A DNA stretch of 64,000 bases from NCBI RefSeq assembly GCF_004752005.1, contig NZ_CP038493.1:1140302-1204301 (forward strand), in the 5' to 3' direction. Below are positions 23,944-32,933 of this stretch, in pieces (the first letter of the stretch is position 1; the number at the start of each line of letters is the position of its first letter). The DNA comes from Thalassotalea sp. HSM 43. Its GTDB lineage: Bacteria; Pseudomonadota; Gammaproteobacteria; Enterobacterales; Alteromonadaceae. A program made the translations under genes and the position numbers. The notes under the pieces were generated by a model, which was given only the letters and a program-made list of their open reading frames with translations, was not told where the DNA came from and made no database searches.

Positions 23944-25878
23944 GTGAAACTTTATATTGCTGAAAAACCGAGTTTGGCTCGCGCGATTGTTGCCGCTTTG
24001 CCTAAACCTCATAAAAAGCTCGATGGTTACTACCAGGTCGGTAATGGCGATTTGGTCAGTTGGTGTATCGGCCATATCCTTGAACAAGCGCAACCAGAAA
24101 AATACGATCCTGCGTTTAAAAAATGGCAATTTGAACATTTGCCTATCGTGCCAGAGCAATGGCAATTAACACCAAAATATAAAACGCGTTCGCAACTAGC
24201 GGTATTAAGAAAGTTGGTAAAACAATGCCCGCAAATTATCCATGCCGGCGATCCAGACCGAGAAGGTCAGCTACTGGTTGATGAAGTGCTCGACTATCTA
24301 AACATCGGTGAACGAAAGAAATCCGACTGCCAACGACTATTAATCAGCGATTTAAACCTTAGCGCAGTAAAACGGGCACTGTCTCAATTAAAGCGAAATA
24401 CCGAGTTTATGCCATTATCGATCTCTGCTCTGGCTCGTTCCCGTGCAGACTGGCTTTATGGCATTAACTTAACGAGAGCCTATACTTTGGCCGGTCAAAA
24501 AAGCGGATACAACTCAGTATTATCGGTCGGTAGAGTACAAACACCGGTATTAGGCTTAGTGGTGATGCGCGACCAAGCAATCGATGAGTTTGTCTCTAAG
24601 CCTTATTTTCAAGTCGATGCCATCGTCGCAGATGACCAAGGCACCACTTTTAAGGCACGCTGGCAACCAAGTGAGGCATGTCAGCCTTACATGGACGAAC
24701 AAGGTCATGTACTGGTGCGTAAGCTTGCTGAAAACGTAGTGCAGCGCATAGCCAATCAACCGGCACAAATTACCGATATTAGCGACAAGCAGCACAAGCA
24801 AGCCGCGCCATTGCTTTATAATTTATCAAGCTTGCAAATTGATGCAGCGAAGATATTTTCCCTTAAAGCACAAACCGTACTCGATACCTGTCAGAGTCTG
24901 TACGAGCGACATAAATTGATTACTTACCCTCGTTCAGATTGCCGCTATTTACCAAAAGAGCATCACGCGGATGCCGCTAAAATATTAGCCAACTTAGCTA
25001 GCGATAATGGCCGATACAAGTCGTTTGCTGAGCAAGCGGATAGCAAACAAAAAAGTAGAGCCTTCAATGACAGTAAAGTGAGTGCCCATCACGCCATAGT
25101 GCCAACGTTAAAATCAGCAAAAAATATCACACTATCCGACGTTGAAGAAAAGGTTTATAGCTTGATCTGTCGGCAATACATTGCCCAGTTCCTTGCCAAT
25201 TATGTGTTTAACAAGTCGCAATTGACGCTAGACATTGCTGGAGGTCGATTTGTTGCCAAAGCAAAACATGAGCAACAACTGGGCTGGAAGCAAATGTATC
25301 AAAGCAAACGAACAACGAGTGCCGATGACAGCGAACCATTGCAAAACGTTGACTTTAACCAGTATCAAAAAGGTCAGCGACTGCACTGCAAAAATGGTGA
25401 TTTATTAGAAAAGCATACTCAACCACCGTCCAGTTTTACTGATGCCACCTTACTCGAAGCGATGACCAATATTGCCCGTTTTGTTGCCGATAAAGACATT
25501 AAACAAATATTAAAAGAGAATGATGGCTTAGGTACCGAGGCGACCCGAGCAGGAATTATTGAATTGTTATTTAAACGTGGCTATCTAGAACGCAACGGCA
25601 AACAAATAAAAGCAACCTTGGTAGGAAAAGCACTAATCAATGCCCTGCCAGAACCCGCAACAAAACCAGACTTAACCGCCAAATGGGAGTCTAGCTTAAA
25701 TGCCATCTGTGAAAAGCAAATGGGTTACCAACAATTTATGCAACCATTATTGCTGACCATTAACGACTTTATTCAAGCCGGTCAAAAGCAGGATTTTTCA
25801 GGTTTACCAAAAAAGGCCTTTAAACCTAAACGCCGCTTCCGCAAGAAGTCAGGCAGCGGCCAAAAGAAAAGTGCTTAG
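23944..25878 (+). CDS. topB: DNA topoisomerase III
   Basis: The 644-aa type IA topoisomerase has the usual length. The N-terminal Toprim domain begins MKLYIAEKPSLARAI and has HAGDPDREGQLLVDE; the central domain contains LSVGRVQTPVLGLVV. The nucleophile lies in LITYPRSDCRYLP at Y328, the same number as in E. coli TopB. The C-terminal tail is basic (KRRFRKKSGSG). It relaxes negatively supercoiled DNA and resolves linked replication or recombination intermediates. The start is GTG 23944, since an ATG just upstream runs into a stop. It appears to be transcribed alone. Confidence 0.97.
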   Translation: MKLYIAEKPSLARAIVAALPKPHKKLDGYYQVGNGDLVSWCIGHILEQAQPEKYDPAFKKWQFEHLPIVPEQWQLTPKYKTRSQLAVLRKLVKQCPQIIHAGDPDREGQLLVDEVLDYLNIGERKKSDCQRLLISDLNLSAVKRALSQLKRNTEFMPLSISALARSRADWLYGINLTRAYTLAGQKSGYNSVLSVGRVQTPVLGLVVMRDQAIDEFVSKPYFQVDAIVADDQGTTFKARWQPSEACQPYMDEQGHVLVRKLAENVVQRIANQPAQITDISDKQHKQAAPLLYNLSSLQIDAAKIFSLKAQTVLDTCQSLYERHKLITYPRSDCRYLPKEHHADAAKILANLASDNGRYKSFAEQADSKQKSRAFNDSKVSAHHAIVPTLKSAKNITLSDVEEKVYSLICRQYIAQFLANYVFNKSQLTLDIAGGRFVAKAKHEQQLGWKQMYQSKRTTSADDSEPLQNVDFNQYQKGQRLHCKNGDLLEKHTQPPSSFTDATLLEAMTNIARFVADKDIKQILKENDGLGTEATRAGIIELLFKRGYLERNGKQIKATLVGKALINALPEPATKPDLTAKWESSLNAICEKQMGYQQFMQPLLLTINDFIQAGQKQDFSGLPKKAFKPKRRFRKKSGSGQKKSA

Positions 25879-25898
25879 CAACTGTTGCGATAAATACG

Positions 25899-26072
25899 TT
25901 AATTACTGAAAAATCGTTCAACGATCCAAATATAAGATAAACCACCTAGATAAACACCTACAATGCCCATAACACCCGGTAATACTGGAGGCGCAGGAAT
26001 AGGTAGCTTAAGGAATGAAAATAAGATCCCAACAGAAAAGCCGGCGATGGTGGCTAAAATAACTTCTTGCAT
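25899..26072 (-). CDS. XapX domain protein (DUF1427), 57 aa
   Basis: This small membrane protein of 57 aa reads MQEVILATIAGFSVG, then FSFLKLPIPAPPVLPGVMGIVGVYLGG, the hallmark of the XapX/DUF1427 family. It has two hydrophobic helices around a Pro-rich loop. GGAGT lies 9 bp before the ATG at 26072. The family is often linked to xanthosine or other transport loci, but its activity is unknown. Here it stands alone, convergent with topB. Confidence 0.85.
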   Translation of the reverse strand: MQEVILATIAGFSVGILFSFLKLPIPAPPVLPGVMGIVGVYLGGLSYIWIVERFFSN

Positions 26073-26210
26073 AATAACTCCTTATTAAACCAATAAATGT
26101 CGTTTGCTTTTTAGTTTAGACCTAAAAACCACTATCGGCAGTGATAGCCCTTGTTTTGTCAGCAGCAAACCGCCATATTTATTAATATTGTCCTTTGTGA
26201 ATCTCATATT

Positions 26211-26861
26211 ATGTTGAAAACATTGTCGTTTGATATTGTCTCCGATGTTGTTTGCCCTTGGTGTATTGTCGGCTTTAAACGTCTCGAGCAGGCGTTAAAA
26301 CAATTCGAGCAAGTCGAATACCAAATTAACTGGTACCCATTTGAACTGAATCCCGATATGCCTAGCGATGGACAAAACCTGCGTGAGCATTTGATCGGGA
26401 AATACCAAATCAGTGTTGAAGAGTCACAAAACGCCCGTGAAAACTTGCGTCAAGTCGGCGCTGAACTCGATATAGAATTTAATTTTAGCGACGATATGCG
26501 CATTGTTAATACCTTAGCCGCGCATCAATTATTGCATCACGCCAAAGCTCATGGCTTACAGCATGCATTAAAAATGGCACTGTTTGACGCCTATTTCAGT
26601 CAGCGTCTCGACATATCGGATCATCAGGTACTGATGACCATATGCCAGCAAGTTAGCCTGCCATTGACCGAGTGTGAGGCCGTATTGCATGAAGATCGTT
26701 ACCTTGATGATATTCGCAGCCTGCAACAACAGTTTCACCAACAAAACATTCAAGCGGTTCCCGCATTTATTATTAACGGTCAGTATTTGATCAGTGGCGC
26801 GCATCCGGTTGAATCATGGCAACAAATATTGACTAAAATCATCAATGAGGAGGTGCAATAA
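26211..26861 (+). CDS. DsbA-family oxidoreductase (FrnE-like)
   Basis: The start is ATG 26211, giving 216 aa and no signal peptide, so it is cytoplasmic. The thioredoxin-type motif CPWC lies at the start ([15 protein letters not shown]), followed by the long helical insertion typical of FrnE/2-hydroxychromene-2-carboxylate isomerase relatives. The cis-Pro loop is [10 protein letters not shown] near the C-terminus. It probably acts as a thiol-disulfide oxidoreductase on cytoplasmic substrates. Its TAA overlaps the ATG of the rsmS gene by one base, so the two are translationally coupled. Confidence 0.9.
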   Translation: MLKTLSFDIVSDVVCPWCIVGFKRLEQALKQFEQVEYQINWYPFELNPDMPSDGQNLREHLIGKYQISVEESQNARENLRQVGAELDIEFNFSDDMRIVNTLAAHQLLHHAKAHGLQHALKMALFDAYFSQRLDISDHQVLMTICQQVSLPLTECEAVLHEDRYLDDIRSLQQQFHQQNIQAVPAFIINGQYLISGAHPVESWQQILTKIINEEVQ

Positions 26862-27016
26862 TGTCATTAGAAACAGCCCCTGATGAAATCAAGCTAGCTA
26901 TCGATCTGATCCAACTGCTCGAAGAAAATAAAATCGAGTCTGATGTGGCAATTAAAGCGTTGCGCATCGTCATTGCTGACTTCGAAAAAAAGCGGGATAA
27001 CGAACTGCCGCAATAA
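26861..27016 (+). CDS. rsmS: RsmS/YbaM family protein (DUF2496), 51 aa
   Basis: This 51-aa protein beginning [23 protein letters not shown] strongly resembles E. coli YbaM and Pectobacterium RsmS. In Pectobacterium RsmS regulates secreted virulence factors and motility. It is all-helical, acidic and cytoplasmic. Start and stop are fixed by the TAATG overlap with the upstream oxidoreductase gene. The gene is too short for most ORF lists but has a good ribosome-binding site (GAGGAGGT). Confidence 0.88.
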   Translation: MSLETAPDEIKLAIDLIQLLEENKIESDVAIKALRIVIADFEKKRDNELPQ

Positions 27017-27129
27017 GCTCTTGTGCAAGTGCTTTTGCAAGTGCTTTTACAAGCATACAGATGAGCCTTTATTTACTCACCCTAAGGGTGTAACCTGTAA
27101 TAAAGTTTCTAACAATAATAAGACTGACC

Positions 27130-27747
27130 TTGCCGATACTAACCAAGCGTATATTCATGCTAAGTAGCTATTTATTCTGTATTGCCTCACTGCAGGCAGC
27201 TGATAATCATCCGCGCGTATATAAGTATCAAAGCAATGGCATACCTAGCTTTTCCGACACTCAGCCTAGCCATGGTGACTTTCAAGTCATTGATAATGGT
27301 TGTTACGCCTGTAAGCCTGGCTCTCGCGTCGATTGGCATACCACACCGCTTAATCAAAAAGCCTATGCCCAACAAGTGGCGAAGAATGCACAGCAACATA
27401 AAGTACAGGAAGCGTTGATCCGCGCCATCATGCATGCCGAATCTCACTTTCAAGCCGATGCGGTATCCAAAGCTGGGGCAATTGGTTTAATGCAGTTAAT
27501 GCCTAAAACGGCTGCATCAATGGGTGTTAAAAACAGCTTTAATGCCGAACAAAACATAGCCGGTGGAACAAAGCTGCTTGCCCATCTATTTAATAAATTT
27601 AATGGCCAAATCCATTTAGTAGCTGCCGCTTATAACGCCGGAGAGACAGCAGTAGCGAAATATAAAGGTATTCCACCCTACCCTGAGACCATGGTCTATG
27701 TTCAACGGGTGCAAATTCTTTACCAGCGTTACTTACAAGCCAGTTAA
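27130..27747 (+). CDS. Secreted lytic transglycosylase (SLT) with DUF4124-like N-terminus
   Basis: The protein is 205 aa from TTG 27130, or 196 aa from ATG 27157. The longer form gives a better signal peptide with a basic start (LTKRIF), cleaved after LQA. Residues about 28-75 resemble DUF4124 (YKYQSNGIPSFSDTQP). The SLT domain (about 90-200) has catalytic Glu in IMHAESHF, then GAIGLMQLMPKTA and AAYNAGETAV. It would cut peptidoglycan to 1,6-anhydromuropeptides in the periplasm. The ribosome-binding site is weak for both starts. Confidence 0.88.
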   Translation: MPILTKRIFMLSSYLFCIASLQAADNHPRVYKYQSNGIPSFSDTQPSHGDFQVIDNGCYACKPGSRVDWHTTPLNQKAYAQQVAKNAQQHKVQEALIRAIMHAESHFQADAVSKAGAIGLMQLMPKTAASMGVKNSFNAEQNIAGGTKLLAHLFNKFNGQIHLVAAAYNAGETAVAKYKGIPPYPETMVYVQRVQILYQRYLQAS

Positions 27748-27878
27748 TGAATTTAATGGCCTGCTTAACTTGCGAGCACCTATCTCAACAACATACCGCA
27801 GCGACATCACGCAGCAGCATAACGCAAAAAACGCCGATAATAATCCTCGACAGTATATCACTAACACATCTCTAAAAT

Positions 27879-27896
27879 AGCACGGCAATCCGTGCT
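27879..27896 (+). other. Short perfect hairpin
   Basis: AGCACGG and CCGTGCT form a 7-bp stem with a CAAT loop in the 312-bp gap between the SLT gene and the DUF2878 gene. There is no T run, so termination is doubtful. The rest of the gap holds no gene I can support. Confidence 0.35.
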
Positions 27897-28059
27897 GCTA
27901 AGCAAACCTTTCAGAGTCTATGCGCGGTAAATAATTAGACCTTAACGCGCTGCTAGTCACATTGTTAAAAAAAACGAATTAAATCAGCCGATAGTCATCC
28001 AAAAAGGCGGTTATTGCGTATAACCCTACATATTCAAAGTTATCGTATGGCACCTGACT

Positions 28060-28554
28060 ATGGCTCTGATACTCAACTCACTGGTTTTCAATGCAATATG
28101 GCTGACTGCCGTATTGGCGAAACAACCTTTACTGGGGTTCGCTATGGTTGTTGCTTGGGCTTACTACCCGCAACCAAGCCGGCCCCAACCAATCTTCGTT
28201 GGCCTAGCCTTTGCGCTGGGTCTATTGGTCGACACCCTACTGGTACAAACCGGCTTTATCACATTCGATAATCAAGTATTGCCTGCCTATGTGTTGATAA
28301 CTTTGTGGGCGGCATTTTCATATTACTGCGCCATTTTCTTTTACTACAAGACATACACTCTTTGGCAGCTGGCTTTGTTGGGCGTAATTAGTGGTCCATC
28401 AAGCTACTGGGCCGCCGCCAAACTAGGTGCGGTTAGCATCTCTTGGAATATGCTGCCATTGACTGTGTTATTTCTGCTTTTTTGGGCGGCAGTGTTACCA
28501 CTGTATCAAGCCCTGCTAAGGAGGTTGCAATGCAACTCAGAAATATTGGCATAG
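28060..28554 (+). CDS. DUF2878 family membrane protein
   Basis: The 164-aa protein has five to six transmembrane helices and the DUF2878 pattern: LNSLVFNAIWLTAVL, GLAFALGLLVDTLLVQTG, LWAAFSYY, GPSSYWAAAKLGAV. It is the first of three tightly packed genes, overlapping the next by 25 bp. In vibrios and relatives this gene usually sits in a larger cluster with cyclopropane-fatty-acid-synthase-like, DUF1365, amine-oxidase-like and photolyase genes under a sigma-E/ChrR pair. None of those is adjacent here. Biochemical role unknown; membrane lipid modification is the best guess from the usual neighbours. Confidence 0.82.
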   Translation: MALILNSLVFNAIWLTAVLAKQPLLGFAMVVAWAYYPQPSRPQPIFVGLAFALGLLVDTLLVQTGFITFDNQVLPAYVLITLWAAFSYYCAIFFYYKTYTLWQLALLGVISGPSSYWAAAKLGAVSISWNMLPLTVLFLLFWAAVLPLYQALLRRLQCNSEILA

Positions 28555-29054
28555 CGCTTGTCGCTGTCACCCTACTGGTTCTAACATTCACCATTTCAGC
28601 GCTGGAACAACATAGCTGGCGTCAAGTTGGCAAGGCCAAACTCGAAGTACTGTTTTGGGATGTGTATCAAGCTCGGCTATACACACCTGATGGCAACTTC
28701 AAAGGCATAAAAGGTCCGTTAAAATTACATTTAACCTATTATATTGATATAGATGGTGCAGACCTTGCTGAAGAAACAGGTAACCAGTGGCAAGAAATGC
28801 AATTTGAACACGCCGATAACAACACCTGGTTGAGACAACTAAAACAAGTCTTTCCAGACTTGCAAGAAAATGACTCACTGACCATGGTGCTTGACGATAA
28901 CGATGTGGGTTATTTATTGCATAATGAAAATTTGATTTATCGCTTCGAACCAAGCGTGCAACTAAACCAATTTCTCGCTATTTGGCTATCCGATAAAAGT
29001 ACACGACCTAAATTAATGGCCAAATTGACCGGCCAAAACGCGCAAAAGGATTAA
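28530..29054 (+). CDS. Chalcone-isomerase-like periplasmic protein
   Basis: I start at ATG 28530 because AAGGAGG lies 6 bp upstream and the N-terminus becomes a signal or anchor sequence (MQLRNIGIALVAVTLLVL). The 174-aa product then shows the chalcone isomerase-like pattern: WRQVGKAKLEVLFWDVYQARLYTPDG, LHLTYYIDI, and a C-terminal region with FLAIWLSDKS. Bacterial members of this fold are generally non-catalytic or fatty-acid-binding. The gene overlaps the DUF2878 gene and ends 2 bp before the DUF3833 gene, so all three are one transcript. Confidence 0.85.
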   Translation: MQLRNIGIALVAVTLLVLTFTISALEQHSWRQVGKAKLEVLFWDVYQARLYTPDGNFKGIKGPLKLHLTYYIDIDGADLAEETGNQWQEMQFEHADNNTWLRQLKQVFPDLQENDSLTMVLDDNDVGYLLHNENLIYRFEPSVQLNQFLAIWLSDKSTRPKLMAKLTGQNAQKD

Positions 29055-29056
29055 GG

Positions 29057-29584
29057 ATGAATACCATACGCCTACTGATAATGTCATCACTACTGTGGCT
29101 CACTAGCTGCTCTACCGATGTCAGCGAGTATCAAGATACCACCCCGGTATTTACACTCGAAACATTTTTTGACGGAAAAATCAGAGGCTATGGCTTGGTT
29201 ACCGGCTTTAACGATGAAATAACCCGTCGTTTTGTGGTTGATATCGACGCGTCTTGGCAAGGCGATAGCGGCGTTCTCGATGAATACTTTGTCTACAACG
29301 ACGGTGAAAAACAATTCCGCCAGTGGCGTTTGAAGAAACTTGATGCCAATAACTATCAAGGCGAGGCCGATGATATTCTCGGTACCGCCACCGGTCAACA
29401 ACATGGTGCGGTATTAATCTGGCAATACGATATGATTTTAACGGTAGATGGCGAAGACTATGAAGTTAGCTTTGACGATACCATGGTACTGATTGATGAA
29501 AACCACATGATAAATACCGCTAAAATCTTCAAATTTGGCCTCAATGTCGCCAACGTTACATTATTCTTTGAAAAGCTTGAATAG
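29057..29584 (+). CDS. DUF3833 family lipoprotein
   Basis: The 175-aa precursor has a lipoprotein signal (LLWLTSC, lipid on C18). The mature part fits DUF3833: TLETFFDGKIRGYGLVTGF, RRFVVDIDASW, LDEYFVYNDGEKQFRQWRL, a beta-rich lipocalin-like pattern. It is the last gene of the DUF2878/chalcone-isomerase-like/DUF3833 set and is probably periplasm-facing on a membrane. Function unknown. Confidence 0.85.
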   Translation: MNTIRLLIMSSLLWLTSCSTDVSEYQDTTPVFTLETFFDGKIRGYGLVTGFNDEITRRFVVDIDASWQGDSGVLDEYFVYNDGEKQFRQWRLKKLDANNYQGEADDILGTATGQQHGAVLIWQYDMILTVDGEDYEVSFDDTMVLIDENHMINTAKIFKFGLNVANVTLFFEKLE

Positions 29585-29611
29585 CGACCTCAGCATAGCC
29601 AGCTCTTTGTA

Positions 29612-29654
29612 CTAGTTATTTGTGCTAGTTATTTGTGCTAGTTATTTGTGCTAG
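29612..29654. repeat. Tandem repeat, 13-bp unit x3
   Basis: CTAGTTATTTGTG occurs three times head to tail (29612-29624, 29625-29637, 29638-29650), followed by a partial CTAG. It lies 28 bp after the DUF3833 gene in non-coding DNA. Confidence 0.9.
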
Positions 29655-29818
29655 CTAAGGGTATGTTTACAGCTTGAGCAAACGATAATATCTTTTGCTT
29701 TAATTTGATACAGACTTTTACATCAATACTTGATAGCATCAATCAGATAACAATCGGCCTGTTATTGGTATAACAATGGCCTATATAATAAATATACATT
29801 GATACGTCAGGAATTATT

Positions 29819-31243
29819 ATGGGCGCTCCTCGCGAAGAGTTTAGTTCGAAACTCGGATTTATTTTAGCAGCAGCAGGTTCTGCTGTTGGTATTGGTAATA
29901 TCGTTGGCTTTCCAGTAAACGCCGCAAAAAATGGTGGTGGTGCATTTTTACTTATGTACGCTATCTTCGTTTTAGCGATTTGTTTACCGGTGATGATGGC
30001 GGAAATGGCTGTCGGACGCAAAGCGGCAAAAAACCCAGTTGGTGCATACAAAGCGCTAGCAGGTGAAAACTCTAAATGGGGTATTGCCGGTCTGCTTGGT
30101 ATTATTACGCCGTTTATGATTGCGGTCTTTTACACCGTACTTACCATTTGGATTTTTATCTATTTAGTCATGACCGTCACCGGTCAACTCGACTACCTCG
30201 CCAGTGGCCAAGGCTTTGGCGAAATCATTAATAACCCATATTATTTATTTTCATCTATGGTGGTTGTTGGTGCGTTAATTGCCGGAATTCTTAACTTTGG
30301 TGTTAAAGACGGTATTGAACGCGCCGCCAAAATCATGATGCCATCACTATTTATCATGTTGATACTATTGGTTATTTTTGTATTAACTTTAGATAATGCG
30401 GTAAGCGGCCTGAAGTTTTACTTGATTCCAGACATTGACAAAATTACCCCTGCAGTGATCAGTGGCGCCATGTCACAAGCATTCTTCTCACTGTCATTGG
30501 GTATGGGTATCTTGGTTACTTACGGCTCATATATATCGAAGAAAACCGATATTGAAGGTTCGGCAAAATTGGTTGCAATAACCGATACCAGTGTTGCCTT
30601 CATCGCCGGTCTAATGGTGCTACCAGCGATATTCAGTTTTAATCCAAACATTAATCCTGACGAACTTAGTGACAGCTCGGTATCGATGATTTTTGTATTT
30701 CTACCGAAGATCTTCCTTGCCTTACAAACCAGTATTGGCTTTTTCTTCGCCAGCGTTATCGCCTCTATTTTCTTCTTGCTGGTATTTTTTGCCGCATTAA
30801 CCTCATTGGTTTCGATCATTGAAGTACCCGTGTCGTACTTTATTGATGAGAAGAAACATAGCCGTAAAAAAGCCTTAAGAACGGTATTCATCAGTGGCTC
30901 TGTGTTAGCGATTTTGGCGACATTGAGCTTTGGCTTGGTACCTTTCCTAACCAAGTTTGTCGCCTACGGTGGCGCAGACAAGTCGTTGTTCGATGTCATT
31001 TATGACATGTTCTACGATACGATTTTGCCACTAAACGGCTTGCTCATCTGTTTGTTTGTTACCTACCGCTGGAAGAAACATAATTTGAATGCCGAGCTAA
31101 GTGAAGGTAACGATAGCTTTGGCAAAAGCTTTTTAGCCAAATATGTCGACTTCTCATTAGGTACATTTATACCGGTTATTTTGGCGCTTATCCTGATCAA
31201 TACCGTAGCGAAAATATATTTCGGCTATAACGTATTTGGCTAA
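29819..31243 (+). CDS. Sodium-dependent transporter, NSS/SNF family
   Basis: The 474-aa protein has 11-12 transmembrane helices. The NSS signature is clear in helix 1 (FILAAAGSAVGIGNIVGFP), which forms the sodium and substrate site, and in SQAFFSLSLGMGILVTYGSY (helix 6 region). Bacterial homologues such as LeuT and MhsT import amino acids with sodium. This member's substrate is not clear from the sequence. It is a single gene with a strong terminator after it. Confidence 0.93.
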   Translation: MGAPREEFSSKLGFILAAAGSAVGIGNIVGFPVNAAKNGGGAFLLMYAIFVLAICLPVMMAEMAVGRKAAKNPVGAYKALAGENSKWGIAGLLGIITPFMIAVFYTVLTIWIFIYLVMTVTGQLDYLASGQGFGEIINNPYYLFSSMVVVGALIAGILNFGVKDGIERAAKIMMPSLFIMLILLVIFVLTLDNAVSGLKFYLIPDIDKITPAVISGAMSQAFFSLSLGMGILVTYGSYISKKTDIEGSAKLVAITDTSVAFIAGLMVLPAIFSFNPNINPDELSDSSVSMIFVFLPKIFLALQTSIGFFFASVIASIFFLLVFFAALTSLVSIIEVPVSYFIDEKKHSRKKALRTVFISGSVLAILATLSFGLVPFLTKFVAYGGADKSLFDVIYDMFYDTILPLNGLLICLFVTYRWKKHNLNAELSEGNDSFGKSFLAKYVDFSLGTFIPVILALILINTVAKIYFGYNVFG

Positions 31244-31258
31244 TCGCTCAACGAATAT

Positions 31259-31285
31259 AAAAAACCCGGCTTCGGCCGGGTTTTT
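31259..31285 (+). terminator. Terminator after the NSS transporter
   Basis: AAAACCCGGC/GCCGGGTTTT with a TTCG tetraloop, followed by a T run, makes a very stable hairpin. Confidence 0.93.
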
Positions 31286-31330
31286 CCGTTAAAATAGTCG
31301 CTATATTATTTCCTCTATTAGTTGTTAGCT

Positions 31331-32224
31331 ATGCTCGAACATATCGATTTCGACACTATTGACGGCATTGAATGCCAACGTTTGTTTCATGGCCGTGGTC
31401 ATGCTTATCCTGGCCTTGAGCATGTCAGTGTTGATTATTTCCCACCGCTGGCGTTAATCACCTTATACCAAGAAGAATCAGCACAATGGCTTGACGAGAA
31501 TGCCCACGGACTGATGACAAGTATCCAAGGGTGTCGCTCTGTCAAAGTACAATACCGCTGTCGTCCAAGGGCACCGTTTGAGCAGCTGCTAGGAGATGAA
31601 ATTGAACAACTTAATGCCATAGAACATGGTCTAAAATATCATCTCAATTTCAGCCAAAACCAAAATTTTGGCTTATTTTTGGATATGCGTAATGGCCGAC
31701 AATGGGTAATGGAAAATAGCCAAGACCGCAATGTGCTTAATCTGTTTGCCTATACTTGCGCCTTTTCAGTCGCCAGTATCGCCGGTGGCGGCAAACAAGC
31801 GGTCAATATAGACATCGCTAAAGCAGCTCTCGCCAAAGGCCGTGATAATCACCGCTTGAATGATCACCAACTAAGCAAAGTAAAATTTGAAGGGGTTGAT
31901 ATCTTTAAGTCTTGGGCACGATTAAAAAAGCATGGCCCATATGATTTGTTGATTGCCGATCCGCCGTCATTTCAAAAAGGCAGCATTGACGTAAAACGAG
32001 ATTATCCAAAAATCATCAAACGCTTACCTGAGTTAATGAATCCAGGCGCTGAGCTAATGCTTTGCCTAAATTCACCAGACTTAGGCGAAGATTTTATCTT
32101 CGAGATGATCGCTGAGCATTGCCCACAATGTCAATTTATTGGTCGTGTTGAGCCACCTCAAGTATTCAAAGAAGCTCAAGCGGGTAAAGGCTTAAAAGTA
32201 TTGTTATTCCGCTATCCATCATAG
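31331..32224 (+). CDS. Class I SAM-dependent methyltransferase (RlmI/RlmK-like)
   Basis: I start at ATG 31331 (MLEHIDFD), three codons inside the longer TTG frame. The 297-aa protein has an N-terminal region of about 90 residues and then the Rossmann methyltransferase core. Visible blocks are FGLFLDMRNGR, motif I NVLNLFAYTCAFSVASIAGG, VNIDIAKAAL, and motif IV ADPPSF. The arrangement is that of the 23S rRNA m5C/m7G methyltransferase group (RlmI, RlmK C-terminal half) but without a PUA domain. The RNA target is not identifiable. It converges on the lysE-type gene. Confidence 0.88.
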   Translation: MLEHIDFDTIDGIECQRLFHGRGHAYPGLEHVSVDYFPPLALITLYQEESAQWLDENAHGLMTSIQGCRSVKVQYRCRPRAPFEQLLGDEIEQLNAIEHGLKYHLNFSQNQNFGLFLDMRNGRQWVMENSQDRNVLNLFAYTCAFSVASIAGGGKQAVNIDIAKAALAKGRDNHRLNDHQLSKVKFEGVDIFKSWARLKKHGPYDLLIADPPSFQKGSIDVKRDYPKIIKRLPELMNPGAELMLCLNSPDLGEDFIFEMIAEHCPQCQFIGRVEPPQVFKEAQAGKGLKVLLFRYPS

Positions 32225-32255
32225 GTTAGCTTAATATCAGACACACAAGCCGACT

Positions 32256-32861
32256 CTAAATAGCGACCCGTAATGCTAAGGCAATTAACACCACGCCCGT
32301 GATTCGATCCAGTAACTGGCTTTTCGCTCTTAGCTTATTTAATACCGGCCCACGAGATAAACCCCAGGCGACAATACAGTACCAAACGGTGTCAATGATA
32401 CCGACGGTCAGCACCATAATCGTTAACTGTGTGGTGGTTGCGTTGACGTCAACAAAAGGACTAAAAATCGCGATAAAGAAAATCGCCAGTTTGGGGTTTA
32501 AAAAAGCAATTAAGAAACCATCGCGCCAACCGTGGACGCTTGCTTGTTGCTCTGGCGTGTCGAGGTTTACTTGTGCACCTTTACTGGTTAATGCTTGGTA
32601 AGCCATATACAACAAAAAGCCTGCCCCCAAGTATTGAATCACTGAAAATAACGTTGGCGAGTTAACAATGACTAAGCCAATGCCAGTAACAGCGATGGCT
32701 GCATATAAGCCGACACCGATGCCATGCGCAATGGCGGTTGCTAAGCCAGCACGTTGACCACCTAACATGGTATTTCTCACCACTAACGCCAATGATGGGC
32801 CAGGGGATAATGCCCCTAACATACAAACTAATACCAGTGATAACCAAAGCTCTAGTGCCAT
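32256..32861 (-). CDS. LysE/RhtB family amino-acid exporter
   Basis: The 201-aa membrane protein has about six helices and the family's start: LVCMLGALSPGPSLALVVRNTMLGG. The middle has GWRDGFLIAFLNPKLAIFFIAIFSPF, the conserved NPK-containing segment. It probably exports amino acids or related metabolites by proton antiport; the substrate is undetermined. No LysR-type regulator is adjacent, unlike many lysE loci. Confidence 0.92.
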   Translation of the reverse strand: MALELWLSLVLVCMLGALSPGPSLALVVRNTMLGGQRAGLATAIAHGIGVGLYAAIAVTGIGLVIVNSPTLFSVIQYLGAGFLLYMAYQALTSKGAQVNLDTPEQQASVHGWRDGFLIAFLNPKLAIFFIAIFSPFVDVNATTTQLTIMVLTVGIIDTVWYCIVAWGLSRGPVLNKLRAKSQLLDRITGVVLIALALRVAI

Positions 32862-32933
32862 TTTTTTACCTCAAAATGCAATTCAAGCTGTACTGTATCA
32901 CACAGCCAGCAATAGCAAAGCGAAAAATAACTA

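Noticed and set aside
29748-29781. A GG-N10-GC doublet upstream of the NSS transporter as a third sigma-54 promoter
   Set aside because: Apart from the doublets it lacks the TGGCAC and TTGC blocks, so the match is at background level.
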